Made by a program: the position numbers and the translations under genes. Below the pieces are notes generated by a model. It was not told where the DNA came from. It saw only the letters and a list, made by a program, of their open reading frames with translations, and did not search any database. From contig NZ_CP009452.1 in assembly GCF_001278035.1 (NCBI RefSeq), forward strand, positions 2,327,501 through 2,391,500: a stretch of 64,000 nucleotides of DNA, given 5' to 3'. Shown piece after piece: positions 1 through 10,524 of the stretch. Source of the DNA: Sphingopyxis sp. 113P3. GTDB lineage: Bacteria; Pseudomonadota; Alphaproteobacteria; Sphingomonadales; Sphingomonadaceae. Position 1 is the first letter of the stretch. Every line of letters starts with the position of its first letter.

Positions 1-2
1 TT

Positions 3-608
3 GAAAATTGCGAGCCAATTCCCGCTGACGCAGTGCTGGTGGCGACCGGGCGCGTGCCCAACACCAGGGGGCTGGGCCTTGAAGAAGTGGGCGTCGAGCT
101 CGATCGGAATGGCGCGGTGAAAGTCGATGAGACCAACCAGTCGTCGGTCGAGAGCATCTATGCGGTGGGGGACGTCACCAACCGCATCCAGCTCACCCCC
201 GTTGCGATCCGCGAAGGTCAGGCCTTTGCCGACAGCGTCTTTGGCGGCAAGCCGACCGCTGTCGATTATTCAAATGTACCAAGCGCGGTTTTTAGCCACC
301 CGCCGATCGGCGCGGTCGGAATGACCGAGGCCGAGGCGCGCAATAGGTTGGGATCTATCCGCGTCTATACGAGCGATTTTCGCGCCATGAAGAACGTCCT
401 TGCCGGCCGCAACGAGCGCGCACTCTACAAGATGGTGGTCAATGAGGCGACCGATCAGGTTGTCGGCCTCCACATGATCGGCCCCGATGCGCCCGAAATA
501 TTGCAGGCGGCGGCCGTCGCGGTGAAGGCGGGATTGACCAAGGCGGATTTCGACGCGACGGTTGCGTTGCACCCGAGCATGGCCGAGGAGCTTGTGCTGC
601 TGAAATAA
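3..608 (+). CDS. gor: Glutathione-disulfide reductase, C-terminal part (5' end outside window)
   Basis: FAD flavoenzyme that reduces glutathione disulfide with NADPH in the cytoplasm. The frame is open from base 3, so the gene starts before the window. Visible parts are the end of the NADPH domain (VLVATGRVPN), the FAD-contacting stretch GDVTNRIQLTPVA, and the dimerisation domain from about VPSAVFSHPPIG. The C-terminal HPSMAEELV corresponds to the conserved catalytic His/Glu segment (HPTxxEE in the family). The FAD-binding and redox-cysteine part is missing only because of the window edge. A related pyridine-nucleotide disulfide reductase is possible, but the C-terminus fits glutathione reductase best. 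Confidence 0.85.
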   Translation, partial: ENCEPIPADAVLVATGRVPNTRGLGLEEVGVELDRNGAVKVDETNQSSVESIYAVGDVTNRIQLTPVAIREGQAFADSVFGGKPTAVDYSNVPSAVFSHPPIGAVGMTEAEARNRLGSIRVYTSDFRAMKNVLAGRNERALYKMVVNEATDQVVGLHMIGPDAPEILQAAAVAVKAGLTKADFDATVALHPSMAEELVLLK

Positions 609-701
609 GGAGGGCCCGCCCCGAGGCGTCGTCCCCGATCCCTGACTATCGCGAGCGAACGCGGCCTGCTAAATTCCCGCGATGCAATCGGGGGAGGGCG
701 T

Positions 702-1718
702 ATGGCGGACACGGTTCTGGTCACAGGAGGCAGCGGCTATATCGCCGGCTTCCTGATCCGACAACTGATCGAGAATGGTTGGCAGGTCCACACCACGGTT
801 CGCAGCCTGGCGCGCGAGGCCGAGGTGCGAGGCTGGCTGCAAGTCGACGACAGCAGGCTGCGCTTCTTCGCTGCCGACCTGGAACATGATGCGGGGTGGG
901 CCGAGGCGATGGCGGGGTGCAGCCATGTAGCGCACGTCGCGTCGCCCTTTCCGATCGATGTTCCAAGCGATGCCGACGCGTTGGTGGTCCCGGCGCGCGA
1001 AGGGGCCTTGCGTGCGCTGCGCTTTGCGAAGGCGGCGGGGGTGCAGCGCTTTGTCCTCACCTCTTCGATGGCGGCGATCGCTTATGGGCACGGCAAAGGC
1101 CGCGATCTTTACGACGAGGCGGACTGGACCAATCTCGATGATCCCAAGGTGATGCCTTATCCGCGATCAAAGACCGTTGCTGAACGATCTGCCCGAGAGT
1201 GGGCCAGGAGCGAGGCTCCCGAGATCGAATTTGCCTCGGTGAACCCGGCTGCGGTCTTCGGACCTTTGCTGTCGGACGATCTCTCAACGTCGATCGAAGT
1301 CGTAAAACAGCTTCTCGAAGGCAAGGTGCCCATGTGCCCCGACATCGGATTCGGCATCATTGACGTGCGCGACGTGGCCGATCTTCACTATCGCGCGCTG
1401 AGTGCGCCGGGGATTCGCGACGACCGATTTGTCTGCTCGGGACCATTTCTCAAGATGATCGACGTTGCGAACATCCTGCGGGCCAATCTTGGCGATCAGG
1501 CAAGAAGGGTTCCTGCGAGGAAGATGCCCGACTGGCTGCTCAAGCTGTTCGCCTTGGTGCGGCCCGAACTCAAGCAACTCGTTGCCGAGCTTGGTAATGT
1601 GCGCGGAGGCGATAGCCGGCATGCGATCGAACGGCTCGGATGGACCATGCGCTCGCCGGAGGAGGCAATTCTCGCAACGGCGCGTGACTTGATCGGCCGC
1701 GCTATCGTGAAGGTCTAG
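702..1718 (+). CDS. NAD(P)-dependent epimerase/dehydratase-type reductase
   Basis: Extended short-chain dehydrogenase of 338 residues, similar to dihydroflavonol-4-reductase/aldehyde-reductase-like proteins. The N-terminus has the Rossmann dinucleotide motif (VTGGSGYIAG). Mid-protein there are a TSSMAAIAYG serine segment and a YPRSK active-site Tyr/Lys pair near residue 150. ATG 702 follows a strong purine-rich site (ggggagg), which decides the start. It stands alone between gor and a hairpin terminator. The true substrate cannot be told from sequence; the family reduces aldehydes, ketones or flavonoid-like carbonyls in the cytoplasm. Confidence 0.8.
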   Translation: MADTVLVTGGSGYIAGFLIRQLIENGWQVHTTVRSLAREAEVRGWLQVDDSRLRFFAADLEHDAGWAEAMAGCSHVAHVASPFPIDVPSDADALVVPAREGALRALRFAKAAGVQRFVLTSSMAAIAYGHGKGRDLYDEADWTNLDDPKVMPYPRSKTVAERSAREWARSEAPEIEFASVNPAAVFGPLLSDDLSTSIEVVKQLLEGKVPMCPDIGFGIIDVRDVADLHYRALSAPGIRDDRFVCSGPFLKMIDVANILRANLGDQARRVPARKMPDWLLKLFALVRPELKQLVAELGNVRGGDSRHAIERLGWTMRSPEEAILATARDLIGRAIVKV

Positions 1719-1723
1719 GCGCC

Positions 1724-1764
1724 TTGCCCATCGTCCGCCCGGGTGTGCGGGGGCGGGCAATTTT
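1724..1764 (+). terminator. Probable intrinsic terminator after the reductase gene
   Basis: TTGCCC at 1724-1729 pairs with GGGCAA at 1755-1760, with an imperfect GC-rich stem inside, followed by TTTT. It lies six bases after the stop codon of the upstream gene. The remaining gap to the convergent regulator gene (1765-1882) shows no convincing gene. Confidence 0.5.
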
Positions 1765-1882
1765 CAGGAGCCGTACCTTGTTCGGTGGGATCGCGGCCTC
1801 CAAAGCCTTGCGCGCTGGCGACAGCACCGCCTTGCGCATCCTGGTTTCATGATAACCTCCAGGACGACCTGCTGATCGCCCG

Positions 1883-3292
1883 CTAGCCGATCCGGTACGG
1901 CACGACATCGCGGCGGTCGGGGTCGACCAGTATCGGCCGATCGCTTGGCGGAAAGGCGCGCTGATCGCAGTCATCGCGCGGACAGATGCGGCACGAGGGG
2001 CCGATGCGCGCAGCGGCGTGCGGGGCATCGACATCGACACCGTCGGCGTAGATGAACTCGGCAGAATATTGAGCCTCACACCCCAGTGCGACAGCGTAGC
2101 GGCGAGGACTGCGGGCGTAGCTGCCCGAGGGCTTCACAAGCCCCTTTGCCATCGACACATAGCGTAGTCCGTCGGGGGTTTCGGCAAGCTGAAACAGGAT
2201 GCGGTCGGGGATCGCCGCGGCCTCGTGAACGATCCACAAGGGGCAGGCGCCGCCAAAGCGCGCAAACTGGAGGCGCGTTGCGCTGTGCCGCTTGGTGATA
2301 TTGCCCGCCATGTCGACGCGGCAGAAGAACATGGGAATACCGCGCGCACCCGGCCGCTGGAGCGTCGAGAGCCGGTGGCACGCCTGCTCGAAGCTGACCC
2401 CGTATTCGAGCCGCAGCCGATCGATGTCGTGGCGAACGGCGCGCGCGCTCGAGCGGAAGGGGGTGTAGGGCATGAGCACTGCGCCCGCCGCGTAATTTGC
2501 AAGGCCGACGTGAAGAAGCTGACGCGCCGCAGCCGTGCGCAGCGGGGAGTCTTCGACGACGGCCGCAATTTCGCCGGCGAGGGCGAGGGCGGCGAGTTGG
2601 TGCGCGAGCTGGAAGCGGCGGCTTTCGGCTGGCTGCGAAGGATCGATCACCAGGTGGCGCATCGTCGCGTCGAAATCGCGCAGGCTCTGCGATTGCTGGT
2701 AGACAATCGAGATGCCGAGCGCATCGCGCAGTTGCCGCTCGATGGCCTCGATCGGGGGAGAGGGGGCAGGGCCGCGCAGCCCATTTGCCAACGTCTCGGC
2801 CGCGCGGTCGATGGAATCCACATAATTGCCCGCGTCGTGAAACCAGTCGCGAACCTCCTCCCACGGCAGTCGGCTGCCCTCTGCCGTACCGCCGGTCAGC
2901 GCCTCGTCGATGATCTGGAGCCTCTGCCCGGCGCGGCGATACGCCGCATGGAGCGCGACAAACTGGTCGGCGAGTTGCGGCTGCTGAAGCGCAGCGCGCT
3001 CGAGTTGCTCGGGTGCCATCGGGGCGGCAGCAAAGAGCGGGTCGGCGGCGGCTTCGCGTAGGGCGGCGGCGCGGCGGTCGCCAGCGTCGGCGGCAATTTC
3101 CTCCCATTCAAGCGGGAAGAGTCGTTGCAGGCGGTCGAGCAGGCCAGGCGTGAGCGGACGATCGTCGTGCTCGATCTGGCTGAGATAGGAGGCTGAGATG
3201 CCGAGCTGGGCGGCAAAGTCGGCCTGGCGAATGGCGCGGGCCGCCCGCAGGTCGCGAAGCTGGCGTCCAGCGTAAAGGCGGGTTGGAAGCAT
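1883..3292 (-). CDS. XRE-family short-chain fatty acyl regulator (RamB/PrpR/ScfR type)
   Basis: Transcription regulator of 469 residues, probably sensing propionyl-CoA or related acyl-CoA. Domains in order: N-terminal helix-turn-helix ([20 protein letters not shown], about residues 18-40); a degenerate ImmA/IrrE-like region ([14 protein letters not shown]), where a zinc-peptidase HExxH would normally sit; and a C-terminal sensor domain ending in a cysteine cluster (CRICPRDDC), typical of this family. The frame is open further upstream, but [11 protein letters not shown] is the natural start because it places the HTH at the N-terminus. It is divergent to pccB, and TTTGCAA boxes lie between them, so it probably controls both directions. 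That control is inference. Confidence 0.85.
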   Translation of the reverse strand: MLPTRLYAGRQLRDLRAARAIRQADFAAQLGISASYLSQIEHDDRPLTPGLLDRLQRLFPLEWEEIAADAGDRRAAALREAAADPLFAAAPMAPEQLERAALQQPQLADQFVALHAAYRRAGQRLQIIDEALTGGTAEGSRLPWEEVRDWFHDAGNYVDSIDRAAETLANGLRGPAPSPPIEAIERQLRDALGISIVYQQSQSLRDFDATMRHLVIDPSQPAESRRFQLAHQLAALALAGEIAAVVEDSPLRTAAARQLLHVGLANYAAGAVLMPYTPFRSSARAVRHDIDRLRLEYGVSFEQACHRLSTLQRPGARGIPMFFCRVDMAGNITKRHSATRLQFARFGGACPLWIVHEAAAIPDRILFQLAETPDGLRYVSMAKGLVKPSGSYARSPRRYAVALGCEAQYSAEFIYADGVDVDAPHAAARIGPSCRICPRDDCDQRAFPPSDRPILVDPDRRDVVPYRIG

Positions 3293-3304
3293 CGATGCGA
3301 ACCT

Positions 3305-3339
3305 AATTTGCAAAGCGCGACTTTGCAACTTTGCAAATT
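3305..3339. promoter_or_regulatory. Three TTTGCAA boxes between regulator and pccB: probable operator
   Basis: TTTGCAAA occurs at 3307-3314 and 3330-3337, and TTTGCAAC at 3322-3329 directly abuts the last. TTTGCAAA is a perfect palindrome. Regulators of the RamB family are known to bind TTTGCAAA-like motifs. The array starts 13 bases upstream of the regulator start codon and ends 62 bases before pccB, so it could serve autoregulation and control of the propionate operon. Confidence 0.65.
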
Positions 3340-3401
3340 CGCATTTGCCCTTGAACACCGAAGCGGGCATGGGCGGGCCTTCATTTTCGTGGAGAGCCTG
3401 C

Positions 3402-4934
3402 ATGTCCGCCAATATCGCCGAAATGGAACGCCGCCGCGCCGCTGCTGCTCTCGGGGGCGGACAGAAGCGCATCGACGCCCAGCACGCCAAGGGCAAGCTC
3501 ACCGCACGCGAGCGGCTCGACGTTCTGCTCGACGAGGGTTCGTTCGAGGAGCTCGACACCTATGTCGAGCATGACTGCGTCGATTTCGGGATGCAGGAAC
3601 AGAAAATACCGGGCGACGGCGTCGTCACCGGTTCGGGCACGATCAACGGCCGACTTGTCTATGTCTTCAGCCAGGATTTCACGGTTTTTGGCGGCTCCTT
3701 GTCGAAGCGGCACGCCGAGAAGATCTGCAAGGTGATGGAAAAGGCGATGCTCGTCGGCGCGCCGGTCATTGGGCTCAACGACAGCGGCGGCGCGCGCATT
3801 CAGGAGGGCGTGGCATCGCTCGGCGGCTATGCCGACGTCTTTCAGAAGAATGTTCTCGCATCGGGTGTGGTGCCGCAGATCAGCCTCATCATGGGACCGT
3901 GCGCCGGCGGCGCGGTGTACAGCCCGGCAATGACCGACTTCATCTTCATGGTGAAGGATTCAAGCTATATGTTCGTGACCGGCCCCGATGTCGTGAAAAC
4001 GGTGACGAACGAGGTGGTCACGCAGGAAGAGCTCGGCGGCGCGATCACCCATACGACAAAGAGCTCGGTTGCCGATCTTGCATTCGAGAATGATATCGAG
4101 GCGTTGCTCAGCGTCCGGGACTTCTTCGACTATCTGCCTGAAAACAATCGCAGCGGCGTACCCGTGCGCCCGACGAGCGATCCTTATGACCGTGCCGAGG
4201 AAAGCCTCGACACGCTGATCCCGCCCAATGCGAACCAGCCCTATGACATGCACGAGCTGATCCGCAAAACGGTCGACGAGGGCGATTTTTTCGAGGTTCA
4301 GCCAGCGCATGCTGCGAACATCATCTGCGGTTTCGGGCGCATCGAGGGGCGCACGATCGGCATCGTTGCGAACCAGCCGATGGTGCTTGCCGGTGTGCTC
4401 GATATCAACTCGTCGAAGAAGGCCGCGCGCTTCGTGCGCTTCTGCGACGCCTTCGAGATTCCGATCATCACCTTTGTCGATGTCCCGGGTTTCCTGCCCG
4501 GCACCGCGCAAGAATATAACGGCATCATCAAGCACGGCGCGAAGCTCCTCTTTGCCTATGCCGAAGCGACAGTACCCAAGATTACGGTCATCACGCGCAA
4601 AGCCTATGGTGGCGCCTATGACGTCATGGCGTCAAAGCATCTTCGCGGCGATCTGAACTACGCCTGGCCCACCGCCGAGATCGCGGTGATGGGCGCGAAA
4701 GGGGCGGTCGAGATCATCTTTCGGGCCGATATCGGCGATCCTGAAAAGATCGCGCAGCGCACGAAGGAATATGAGGACCGCTTCGCCAATCCCTTCGTCG
4801 CAGCCTCGCGCGGCTATATCGACGAGGTCATTCACCCGCACAACACGCGCAAGCGGATCGCGCTGGGGCTGCGCAAATTGCGCAACAAGCAGCTTGAGAA
4901 CCCTTGGAAGAAGCATGATAACATTCCGCTTTAG
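3402..4934 (+). CDS. pccB: Propionyl-CoA carboxylase beta subunit (carboxyltransferase)
   Basis: Transfers the carboxyl group from carboxybiotin on PccA to propionyl-CoA, giving methylmalonyl-CoA. The product is 510 residues, the usual length. It has the N- and C-terminal crotonase-like halves of the acyl-CoA carboxyltransferase fold, with conserved stretches [42 protein letters not shown] and [14 protein letters not shown] 3402 was chosen because GGAGAG lies six to eleven bases upstream; an in-frame ATG at 3345 would add 19 unconserved residues and run closer to the operator. It heads the propionate gene run. The partner alpha subunit is 6 kb downstream. Confidence 0.95.
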   Translation: MSANIAEMERRRAAAALGGGQKRIDAQHAKGKLTARERLDVLLDEGSFEELDTYVEHDCVDFGMQEQKIPGDGVVTGSGTINGRLVYVFSQDFTVFGGSLSKRHAEKICKVMEKAMLVGAPVIGLNDSGGARIQEGVASLGGYADVFQKNVLASGVVPQISLIMGPCAGGAVYSPAMTDFIFMVKDSSYMFVTGPDVVKTVTNEVVTQEELGGAITHTTKSSVADLAFENDIEALLSVRDFFDYLPENNRSGVPVRPTSDPYDRAEESLDTLIPPNANQPYDMHELIRKTVDEGDFFEVQPAHAANIICGFGRIEGRTIGIVANQPMVLAGVLDINSSKKAARFVRFCDAFEIPIITFVDVPGFLPGTAQEYNGIIKHGAKLLFAYAEATVPKITVITRKAYGGAYDVMASKHLRGDLNYAWPTAEIAVMGAKGAVEIIFRADIGDPEKIAQRTKEYEDRFANPFVAASRGYIDEVIHPHNTRKRIALGLRKLRNKQLENPWKKHDNIPL

Positions 4935-5057
4935 GCGTTCCCCGTCCGCGCGGAGCGCTCAAGCTCTCGCAAGGGAGTTTTCACCTTGCCGCTTCACCGC
5001 CAACTCAGCATCTGTGACGAAGGCGGCCGATACGCAGCATCAATGGGATTTGGAGCG

Positions 5058-5498
5058 ATGAAACTAGGCCGTCTCAATCATATCGGCGTTGCGACACCGT
5101 CGATCGCCGACAGCATCGTCTTCTACCGCGACGTGATGGGCGCGACGAAGATCCATGAGCCGTTCGACCTCCCTGACCAGGGGGTGAAGGTCTGCTTCGT
5201 CGATACACCGGGCGCCGATGGCGCGCTTGGCGGTACGCAGATCGAACTGATCGAGCCGCTGCCGGGAAACACCTCGATCGCCGGTTTTCTTGAAAAGAAC
5301 CCCGCGGGCGGGCAGCATCATATGTGCTACGAAGTGCCGGACGTTCATGCCGCGAAGTCGTGGTTCGAGCGGCTCGGCAAGCGCGTGCTTGGTGAGCCCC
5401 GGATCGGGGCGCACGGCACGCTGATCTTCTTTGTTCACCCGCGCGACATGGGCGGGGTGCTGACCGAGATCATGGAGACGCCGAAGGGGGATCATTGA
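5058..5498 (+). CDS. mce: Methylmalonyl-CoA epimerase
   Basis: Interconverts (S)- and (R)-methylmalonyl-CoA between the carboxylase and the mutase. The protein is 146 residues and belongs to the vicinal-oxygen-chelate (glyoxalase) fold. Metal-ligand regions are visible: the N-terminal LNHIGVATPS histidine, QHHMCYEV and the C-terminal LTEIME glutamate. The start MKLGRLNHIG follows GGAG at 5052-5055, closely spaced; in-frame ATGs at 5043 and 4986 are less likely. It lies directly between pccB and the mutase gene, matching pathway order. Confidence 0.92.
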   Translation: MKLGRLNHIGVATPSIADSIVFYRDVMGATKIHEPFDLPDQGVKVCFVDTPGADGALGGTQIELIEPLPGNTSIAGFLEKNPAGGQHHMCYEVPDVHAAKSWFERLGKRVLGEPRIGAHGTLIFFVHPRDMGGVLTEIMETPKGDH

Positions 5499-5514
5499 TC
5501 TTCCTTTGATCGTC

Positions 5515-5535
5515 GCCCCGGGGCCGAGCCGGGGC
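5515..5535. repeat. GC-rich palindrome between mce and the mutase gene
   Basis: GCCCCGG (5515-5521) is the exact inverse of CCGGGGC (5529-5535) with a 7-base spacer. There is no T-tract, so it is not an obvious terminator. It looks like the short dispersed intergenic palindromes common in sphingomonad genomes, and could be an RNA hairpin modulating the mce-scpA junction. No gene is seen in this 105-base gap. Confidence 0.45.
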
Positions 5536-5603
5536 TTCCGCCATTTATCGACGGAAAGCGGTGTGCAGGATCACGTCCGCCCACGACGAAAAAAAGAGTA
5601 GAG

Positions 5604-7760
5604 ATGCGCAATATGACCGACAAACCCACACTCGACCAATGGGCCGAAGCTGCCGCCAAGGAAGTGAAGGGCAAGGATTTGACCTGGCACACCCCGGAGG
5701 GGATTGCGGTGAAACCGCTTTATACCGCCGAAGATGTGAGGAGCGATCCCGGGCTTCCCGGCTTTGCGCCGTTCACCCGCGGCGTGCGCGCGTCGATGTA
5801 TACCGGGCGGCCGTGGACGATCCGGCAATATGCCGGCTTTTCGACTGCGGAGGAATCGAACGCCTTCTATCGCCGGAACCTTGCGGCGGGGCAAAAGGGG
5901 CTGAGCGTCGCTTTCGACCTTGCGACCCATCGCGGCTATGACAGCGATCACCCGCGGGTTGTCGGTGATGTCGGCAAGGCGGGCGTCGCGATCGACACGG
6001 TCGAGGACATGAAGATTCTCTTCGACGGCATTCCGCTCGACCAGATGTCGGTCAGCATGACGATGAACGGGGCCGTGATCCCGATTCTTGCCTTCTTCAT
6101 CGTCGCAGGCGAGGAGCAGGGCGTCGATCGCAAGCTGCTCGACGGGACCATTCAGAACGACATTCTGAAGGAGTTCATGGTCCGCAACACCTATATCTAT
6201 CCGCCCGAACCCTCGATGCGGATCATTTCGGACATTTTCGGTTACACGAGCCGCGAGATGCCGAAGTTCAACAGCATCTCGATTTCCGGTTATCATATGC
6301 AGGAGGCGGGGGCGACGCAGGTCCAGGAGCTCGCCTTCACCATCGCCGACGGTATCGAATATGTGAAATATGGCGTCGCGAGCGGCCTCGACATCGACAA
6401 GTTTGCGGGCCGATTGTCCTTCTTTTTCGCCATCGGCATGAATTTCTTCATGGAGGCAGCCAAACTGCGCGCTGCGCGCGTCCTGTGGCACCGCGCGATG
6501 ACCAAGCTCGGCGCGCAGTCCGAACGGTCCAAGATGCTGCGGACCCATTGCCAGACCAGCGGCGTGTCGCTGACAGAGCAGGACCCCTATAATAACGTCG
6601 TACGCACGACGATCGAGGCCATGGCAGCGATGCTTGGCGGTACCCAGAGTCTTCACACCAACGCGCTCGACGAGGCCATCGCGCTTCCCACCGATTTCTC
6701 GGCACGCATCGCGCGCAACACGCAGATCATCATCCAGGAAGAGACCGGCATGTGCAATGTCGTCGATCCGCTGGGTGGGTCCTATTATGTCGAGGCGCTG
6801 ACGCAGGAACTTGTCGATGCGGCCCAGGCGATCATCGACCGGGTCGAGGCCGAGGGTGGCATGGCAAAGGCTGTTGCTGCGGGCTGGCCCAAGGCGATGA
6901 TCGAGGAAGCGGCCGCCGCGCGCCAGGCGCGCGTCGATCGCGGCGACGATGTGATCGTGGGCGTCAACAAATATCGGCTGAAGGACGAGGACCTGCTCGA
7001 AACGCTGGAGGTCGACAACACGAAGGTTCGCGAGGCGCAGGTGGCGCGGATCAACCAGGTCAAGGCGAGCCGCGACGAGGCAGCGTGCCAGGCGGCGCTG
7101 GATTCGCTTCGCATGGCGGCTGCCGCGCCGCAGTCGATCGAGACCAACTTGCTGGCGCGCGCGGTCGAGGCCGCGCGCGCGCGCGCGACGCTTGGGGAGA
7201 TTTCCTCGGCCATGGAAGAGGCTTTCGACCGATATGCGACGGTGCCGACGCCGGTGAAGGGCGTCTATTCCGCGCCCTATAAGGATGACAGCCGCTGGCA
7301 ACAGGTCGTCGACGGGGTGAAAGCGGTCGAGCGCCGGCTGGGCCGCGCGCCCAAGCTCCTGATTGCCAAGATGGGCCAGGACGGACACGACCGCGGTGCG
7401 AACGTCATCGCGTCGGCCTTTGGCGACATGGGGTTCGAGGTGATTTCGGGCCCGCTCTTTCAGACGCCCGAGGAAACTGTGGTGCTCGCGCTCGAGAACG
7501 GGGTCGATGCGGTCGGCGCCTCGAGCCTTGCCGCAGGTCACAAGACGCTGATCCCCGAGTTGATCAGGGGACTGAAGGAGGCGGGGCGCGGTGATATCAA
7601 GGTGATCGCAGGCGGCGTCATTCCGCCGCAGGACTATGACTATCTTCGCGACGCGGGCGTGCAGGGAATCTATGGTCCTGGATCAAATGTCGTCGAATGC
7701 GCCGCCGATGTGCTGCGCCTGCTCGGCCACAATATGCCGCCACTGGAGGATGCCGCATGA
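5604..7760 (+). CDS. scpA: Methylmalonyl-CoA mutase, single-chain form
   Basis: Adenosylcobalamin enzyme that isomerises (R)-methylmalonyl-CoA to succinyl-CoA, which enters the TCA cycle. The protein is 718 residues, the size of the large catalytic type. The N-terminal TIM-barrel substrate domain (for example [34 protein letters not shown]) is followed by the C-terminal B12 domain. That domain carries DGHDRG at about residues 593-598, with His595 as the expected cobalt ligand. It ends ATGA-overlapped with the next gene, so the two are translationally coupled. No small chaperone (MeaB) gene is visible in the window. Confidence 0.96.
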   Translation: MRNMTDKPTLDQWAEAAAKEVKGKDLTWHTPEGIAVKPLYTAEDVRSDPGLPGFAPFTRGVRASMYTGRPWTIRQYAGFSTAEESNAFYRRNLAAGQKGLSVAFDLATHRGYDSDHPRVVGDVGKAGVAIDTVEDMKILFDGIPLDQMSVSMTMNGAVIPILAFFIVAGEEQGVDRKLLDGTIQNDILKEFMVRNTYIYPPEPSMRIISDIFGYTSREMPKFNSISISGYHMQEAGATQVQELAFTIADGIEYVKYGVASGLDIDKFAGRLSFFFAIGMNFFMEAAKLRAARVLWHRAMTKLGAQSERSKMLRTHCQTSGVSLTEQDPYNNVVRTTIEAMAAMLGGTQSLHTNALDEAIALPTDFSARIARNTQIIIQEETGMCNVVDPLGGSYYVEALTQELVDAAQAIIDRVEAEGGMAKAVAAGWPKAMIEEAAAARQARVDRGDDVIVGVNKYRLKDEDLLETLEVDNTKVREAQVARINQVKASRDEAACQAALDSLRMAAAAPQSIETNLLARAVEAARARATLGEISSAMEEAFDRYATVPTPVKGVYSAPYKDDSRWQQVVDGVKAVERRLGRAPKLLIAKMGQDGHDRGANVIASAFGDMGFEVISGPLFQTPEETVVLALENGVDAVGASSLAAGHKTLIPELIRGLKEAGRGDIKVIAGGVIPPQDYDYLRDAGVQGIYGPGSNVVECAADVLRLLGHNMPPLEDAA

Positions 7761-9037
7761 CCGGACACAAGCCCGAAACGCTGACCGTTCACGCCGGGAC
7801 CCAACCCGATCCGACGACCAAGGCGCGGATTACGCCGATCTATCAGACATCCTCCTATGTCTTTGACAGCCCCGAGCATGCCGCGCGCCTCTTCAATCTT
7901 GAAGAATTCGGCAACATCTACACGCGGATCATGAACCCGACCAACGGGGCGCTCGAGGGCAAGATCGCGGCGCTCGAAGGCGGGCCAGCGGCGCTTGCCG
8001 TCGCATCGGGCCACGCGGCGCAATTTCTGGCATTCCATACGCTGATGGAGCCGGGCTGCGAAATCGTCGCGGCGCGCAAGCTTTATGGAGGGTCGCAGAA
8101 TCAGCTCGGTCAGAGCTTTCGGAAAATGGCGTGGTCGACGCATTTCGTGGACGCCGACGACGCGGGCAATGTGGCCGCCGCGATCAACGACAACACCCGC
8201 GCCGTGTTCATCGAAAGCCTCGCCAATCCAGGCGGCGTCGTGCAGGATATCGAGGCAATTGCGAAGGTCGCGCATGATGCCGGCGTGCCGCTGATCGTCG
8301 ACAACACGATGGCAACCCCGGTCTTGTGCCGTCCGATCGATCATGGCGCGGACATTGTTGTTCATTCCACCACCAAGTTTCTGAATGGCCATGGCAATGC
8401 GATCGGAGGCGTGATTGTCGATGCGGGCAGTTTCGACTGGGCAAAGGGGGGGAAATATCCGGCGCTGAGCGAGCCCAACGCCTCCTATCACGGACTCCGG
8501 TTCACCGAGGCATTCGGCAATCTGGCCTTCATCCTTGCCGCGCGCACGCTCGGGCTTCGGGATCTGGGCCCGGCGCTCGCGCCGATGAACGCCTTTCTCG
8601 CCCTGACCGGCATGGAGACGCTCGCGCTCCGCATGGAGCGGCATTGCAGCAACGCGCTTGCGCTTGCCAAATGGCTTGAAACGCATCCGGCGGTGAGCTG
8701 GGTCTCCTATGCGGGGCTCGGCGACAGCCCCTATCACGAGCTGGCAAACAAGTATCTGGGCGGCCGAGGCGGGGCTGTATTCACCTTCGGCCTCAAGGGC
8801 GGCTACGATGCGGGCGTCAAACTCGTCTCGTCGGTCAAGCTGTTCAGCCATCTGGCGAACCTCGGCGATACCCGATCGCTGATCATCCACCCCGCTTCGA
8901 CGACGCACAGCCAATTGTCCGAGCAAGAGTTGCTGCTGTCGGGCGCGGGGCCCGAGGTCGTGCGCGTCTCGGTGGGGATCGAACATATTGAGGACATTAT
9001 CGCCGATCTCTCCCAGGCGCTTGAGGTGCTGGCATGA
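7757..9037 (+). CDS. metY: O-acetylhomoserine sulfhydrylase / aminocarboxypropyltransferase
   Basis: PLP enzyme of the Cys/Met metabolism family, 426 residues. It makes homocysteine from O-acetylhomoserine and sulfide. The PLP lysine is in [13 protein letters not shown] (about residue 205), with [13 protein letters not shown] and [13 protein letters not shown] around the cofactor. [15 protein letters not shown] and the length favour OAH sulfhydrylase over cystathionine or methionine gamma-lyase. The start overlaps the mutase stop (ATGA), and its own stop overlaps the next start. A side role linking methionine-derived carbon to propionyl-CoA is conceivable from position only. Confidence 0.85.
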   Translation: MTGHKPETLTVHAGTQPDPTTKARITPIYQTSSYVFDSPEHAARLFNLEEFGNIYTRIMNPTNGALEGKIAALEGGPAALAVASGHAAQFLAFHTLMEPGCEIVAARKLYGGSQNQLGQSFRKMAWSTHFVDADDAGNVAAAINDNTRAVFIESLANPGGVVQDIEAIAKVAHDAGVPLIVDNTMATPVLCRPIDHGADIVVHSTTKFLNGHGNAIGGVIVDAGSFDWAKGGKYPALSEPNASYHGLRFTEAFGNLAFILAARTLGLRDLGPALAPMNAFLALTGMETLALRMERHCSNALALAKWLETHPAVSWVSYAGLGDSPYHELANKYLGGRGGAVFTFGLKGGYDAGVKLVSSVKLFSHLANLGDTRSLIIHPASTTHSQLSEQELLLSGAGPEVVRVSVGIEHIEDIIADLSQALEVLA

Positions 9038-9483
9038 TCTGCGTTTCCCGCATCCTTTCTCTTGCCGCGCTGGCCGCTACCCTTCCTGCGAGCGCAGCGC
9101 AGGAGGAGGGACGCGAAAGCGCGTTTCGCCCAGGCGTCGCGGTCGAGCTTCTTCATCGCCAGCCGATCGGCGACGTCTATTTCACCAATTGGTTTGCGCG
9201 TCTTGAGAGCGAACAAGGGGCGTCGCGCGACGTCTATTTCGAGACGAACGACAAGTTCGTGAACAAGGGCATCATCCGCCTGAACTGCGAAGACCCCGAA
9301 GCCGATATCGATCTCGTCCTCTACGGCAGCGGCGATTATGGCAGCGCCGCCGACCGCCGCGAGGTGACAGTGCGCTATGCCGATCGCCGCGCCTGGGCCG
9401 ATGGCGGCTATGAGGCGCTCGCTGGCGAGACTCCGCCGTTCGAATTCTATAGCGCTGCGCTCGCGCGCTTTTGCGCCTCTTGA
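9034..9483 (+). CDS. Hypothetical secreted protein
   Basis: A 149-residue protein of unknown function. The N-terminus is a signal peptide (hydrophobic ILSLAALAATL, then ASAAQ as a likely cleavage region near residue 22), so the product is probably periplasmic. The mature part is acidic and beta-rich in appearance, with two cysteines (RLNCED, ARFCAS) that could form a disulfide. It overlaps metY by four bases and lies 15 bases before bioB, so it is co-transcribed with the propionate genes. No family is recognised. Confidence 0.7.
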   Translation: MICVSRILSLAALAATLPASAAQEEGRESAFRPGVAVELLHRQPIGDVYFTNWFARLESEQGASRDVYFETNDKFVNKGIIRLNCEDPEADIDLVLYGSGDYGSAADRREVTVRYADRRAWADGGYEALAGETPPFEFYSAALARFCAS

Positions 9484-9498
9484 AAAGGGTCGAAATCC

Positions 9499-10524
9499 AT
9501 GAAGCTTTCCCAAATCTGCGAAGCGGACGATCAGCCGCGGACCGACTGGACGCGCGAGGAAATCGCCGAACTCTTCGACCTGCCGTTCGATGAGCTCATG
9601 TGGGAGGCGCAAAGCGTGCACCGACGGCACCATGCGCGCGGGCAGGTGCAGCTTTGCACCTTGCTTTCGATCAAGACGGGCGGTTGCGCGGAGGATTGCG
9701 GCTATTGCTCGCAGTCGGCGCACGCCGACACGGGGCTGAAGGCCACCAAGCTGATGGACGTTCGCGCGGTGCTCCAGGCGGCCGCCGTGGCGAAGGATGC
9801 AGGTTCGCAGCGCTTCTGCATGGGCGCCGCGTGGCGCAATCCCAAGGACCGCGACATGCCCGCGATCGTCGAAATGATCGAAGGCGTGCGCGCGATGGGC
9901 ATGGAAACCTGCATGACGCTCGGGATGCTGACGAGGGAGCAGGCGCAGACGCTCGCGGTCGCGGGTCTCGATTATTATAATCACAATGTCGACACGAGCC
10001 CTGAAAATTACGGCAACATCATCACGACGCGGACCTTTCAGGACCGGCTCGACACGCTCGAAGAGGTCCGTGCGGCAGGAATCAATGTCTGCTCGGGCGG
10101 TATTGTCGGGATGGGGGAGAGCAGGGCGGACCGTGTGGGTTTCATCCACGCGCTCGCAACCTTGCCGCGCCACCCCGAAAGCGTGCCGGTAAACGCGCTC
10201 GTGCCCGTGAAAGGCACGGTACTGGGAGACATGCTCGCCGATACGCCGCTGGCCGAGATTGACGACATTGAGTTTGTCCGCACCGTCGCGGTCGCGCGCA
10301 TTACCATGCCCAAGTCCATGGTTCGCCTCTCGGCCGGACGCGAGAGCATGTCGGAGGCGTGCCAGGCGCTCTGCTTCATGGCGGGAGCGAACAGCATCTT
10401 CACTGGCGACAAGCTGCTCACCACGGGCAACCGCGGCGACAGCGCCGATGCGGCGCTGTTTGCAAAGCTCGGGATCGTGCCGATGGAGGCCGAGGAGCCG
10501 ATGCGGATGGAGGCGGCCGAGTGA
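9499..10524 (+). CDS. bioB: Biotin synthase
   Basis: Radical-SAM enzyme inserting sulfur into dethiobiotin. It has 341 residues. The radical-SAM cysteines are in CAEDCGYC (Cys63, Cys67, Cys70), followed by typical stretches [10 protein letters not shown] and [10 protein letters not shown]. It lies far from any other bio gene in this window and inside the run containing both propionyl-CoA carboxylase genes. That suggests coordinated supply of the biotin cofactor that PccA carries. The following gene starts at a GTG overlapping the bioB stop. Confidence 0.96.
   Translation: MKLSQICEADDQPRTDWTREEIAELFDLPFDELMWEAQSVHRRHHARGQVQLCTLLSIKTGGCAEDCGYCSQSAHADTGLKATKLMDVRAVLQAAAVAKDAGSQRFCMGAAWRNPKDRDMPAIVEMIEGVRAMGMETCMTLGMLTREQAQTLAVAGLDYYNHNVDTSPENYGNIITTRTFQDRLDTLEEVRAAGINVCSGGIVGMGESRADRVGFIHALATLPRHPESVPVNALVPVKGTVLGDMLADTPLAEIDDIEFVRTVAVARITMPKSMVRLSAGRESMSEACQALCFMAGANSIFTGDKLLTTGNRGDSADAALFAKLGIVPMEAEEPMRMEAAE

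Noticed and set aside
1765-1882. A short minus-strand frame with a good ribosome site (GGAGGTTATC before ATG)
   Set aside because: The frame from that ATG is short and Arg/Cys-rich with a quick stop; the better-looking adjacent frame lacks its own ribosome site.
2225-3061. Long plus-strand frame opposite the RamB-type regulator
   Set aside because: It is the antisense shadow of a clear gene; high GC keeps opposite frames open here and at most other loci in this window.
5499-5603. Possible cobalamin riboswitch before the B12-dependent mutase
   Set aside because: The gap is only 105 bases and shows no B12-box-like sequence; only a small palindrome is present.
7175-7192. GCGCGCGC simple runs (also near 51226-51240)
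   Set aside because: Both lie inside conserved coding sequence and reflect Ala/Arg-rich codon choice.
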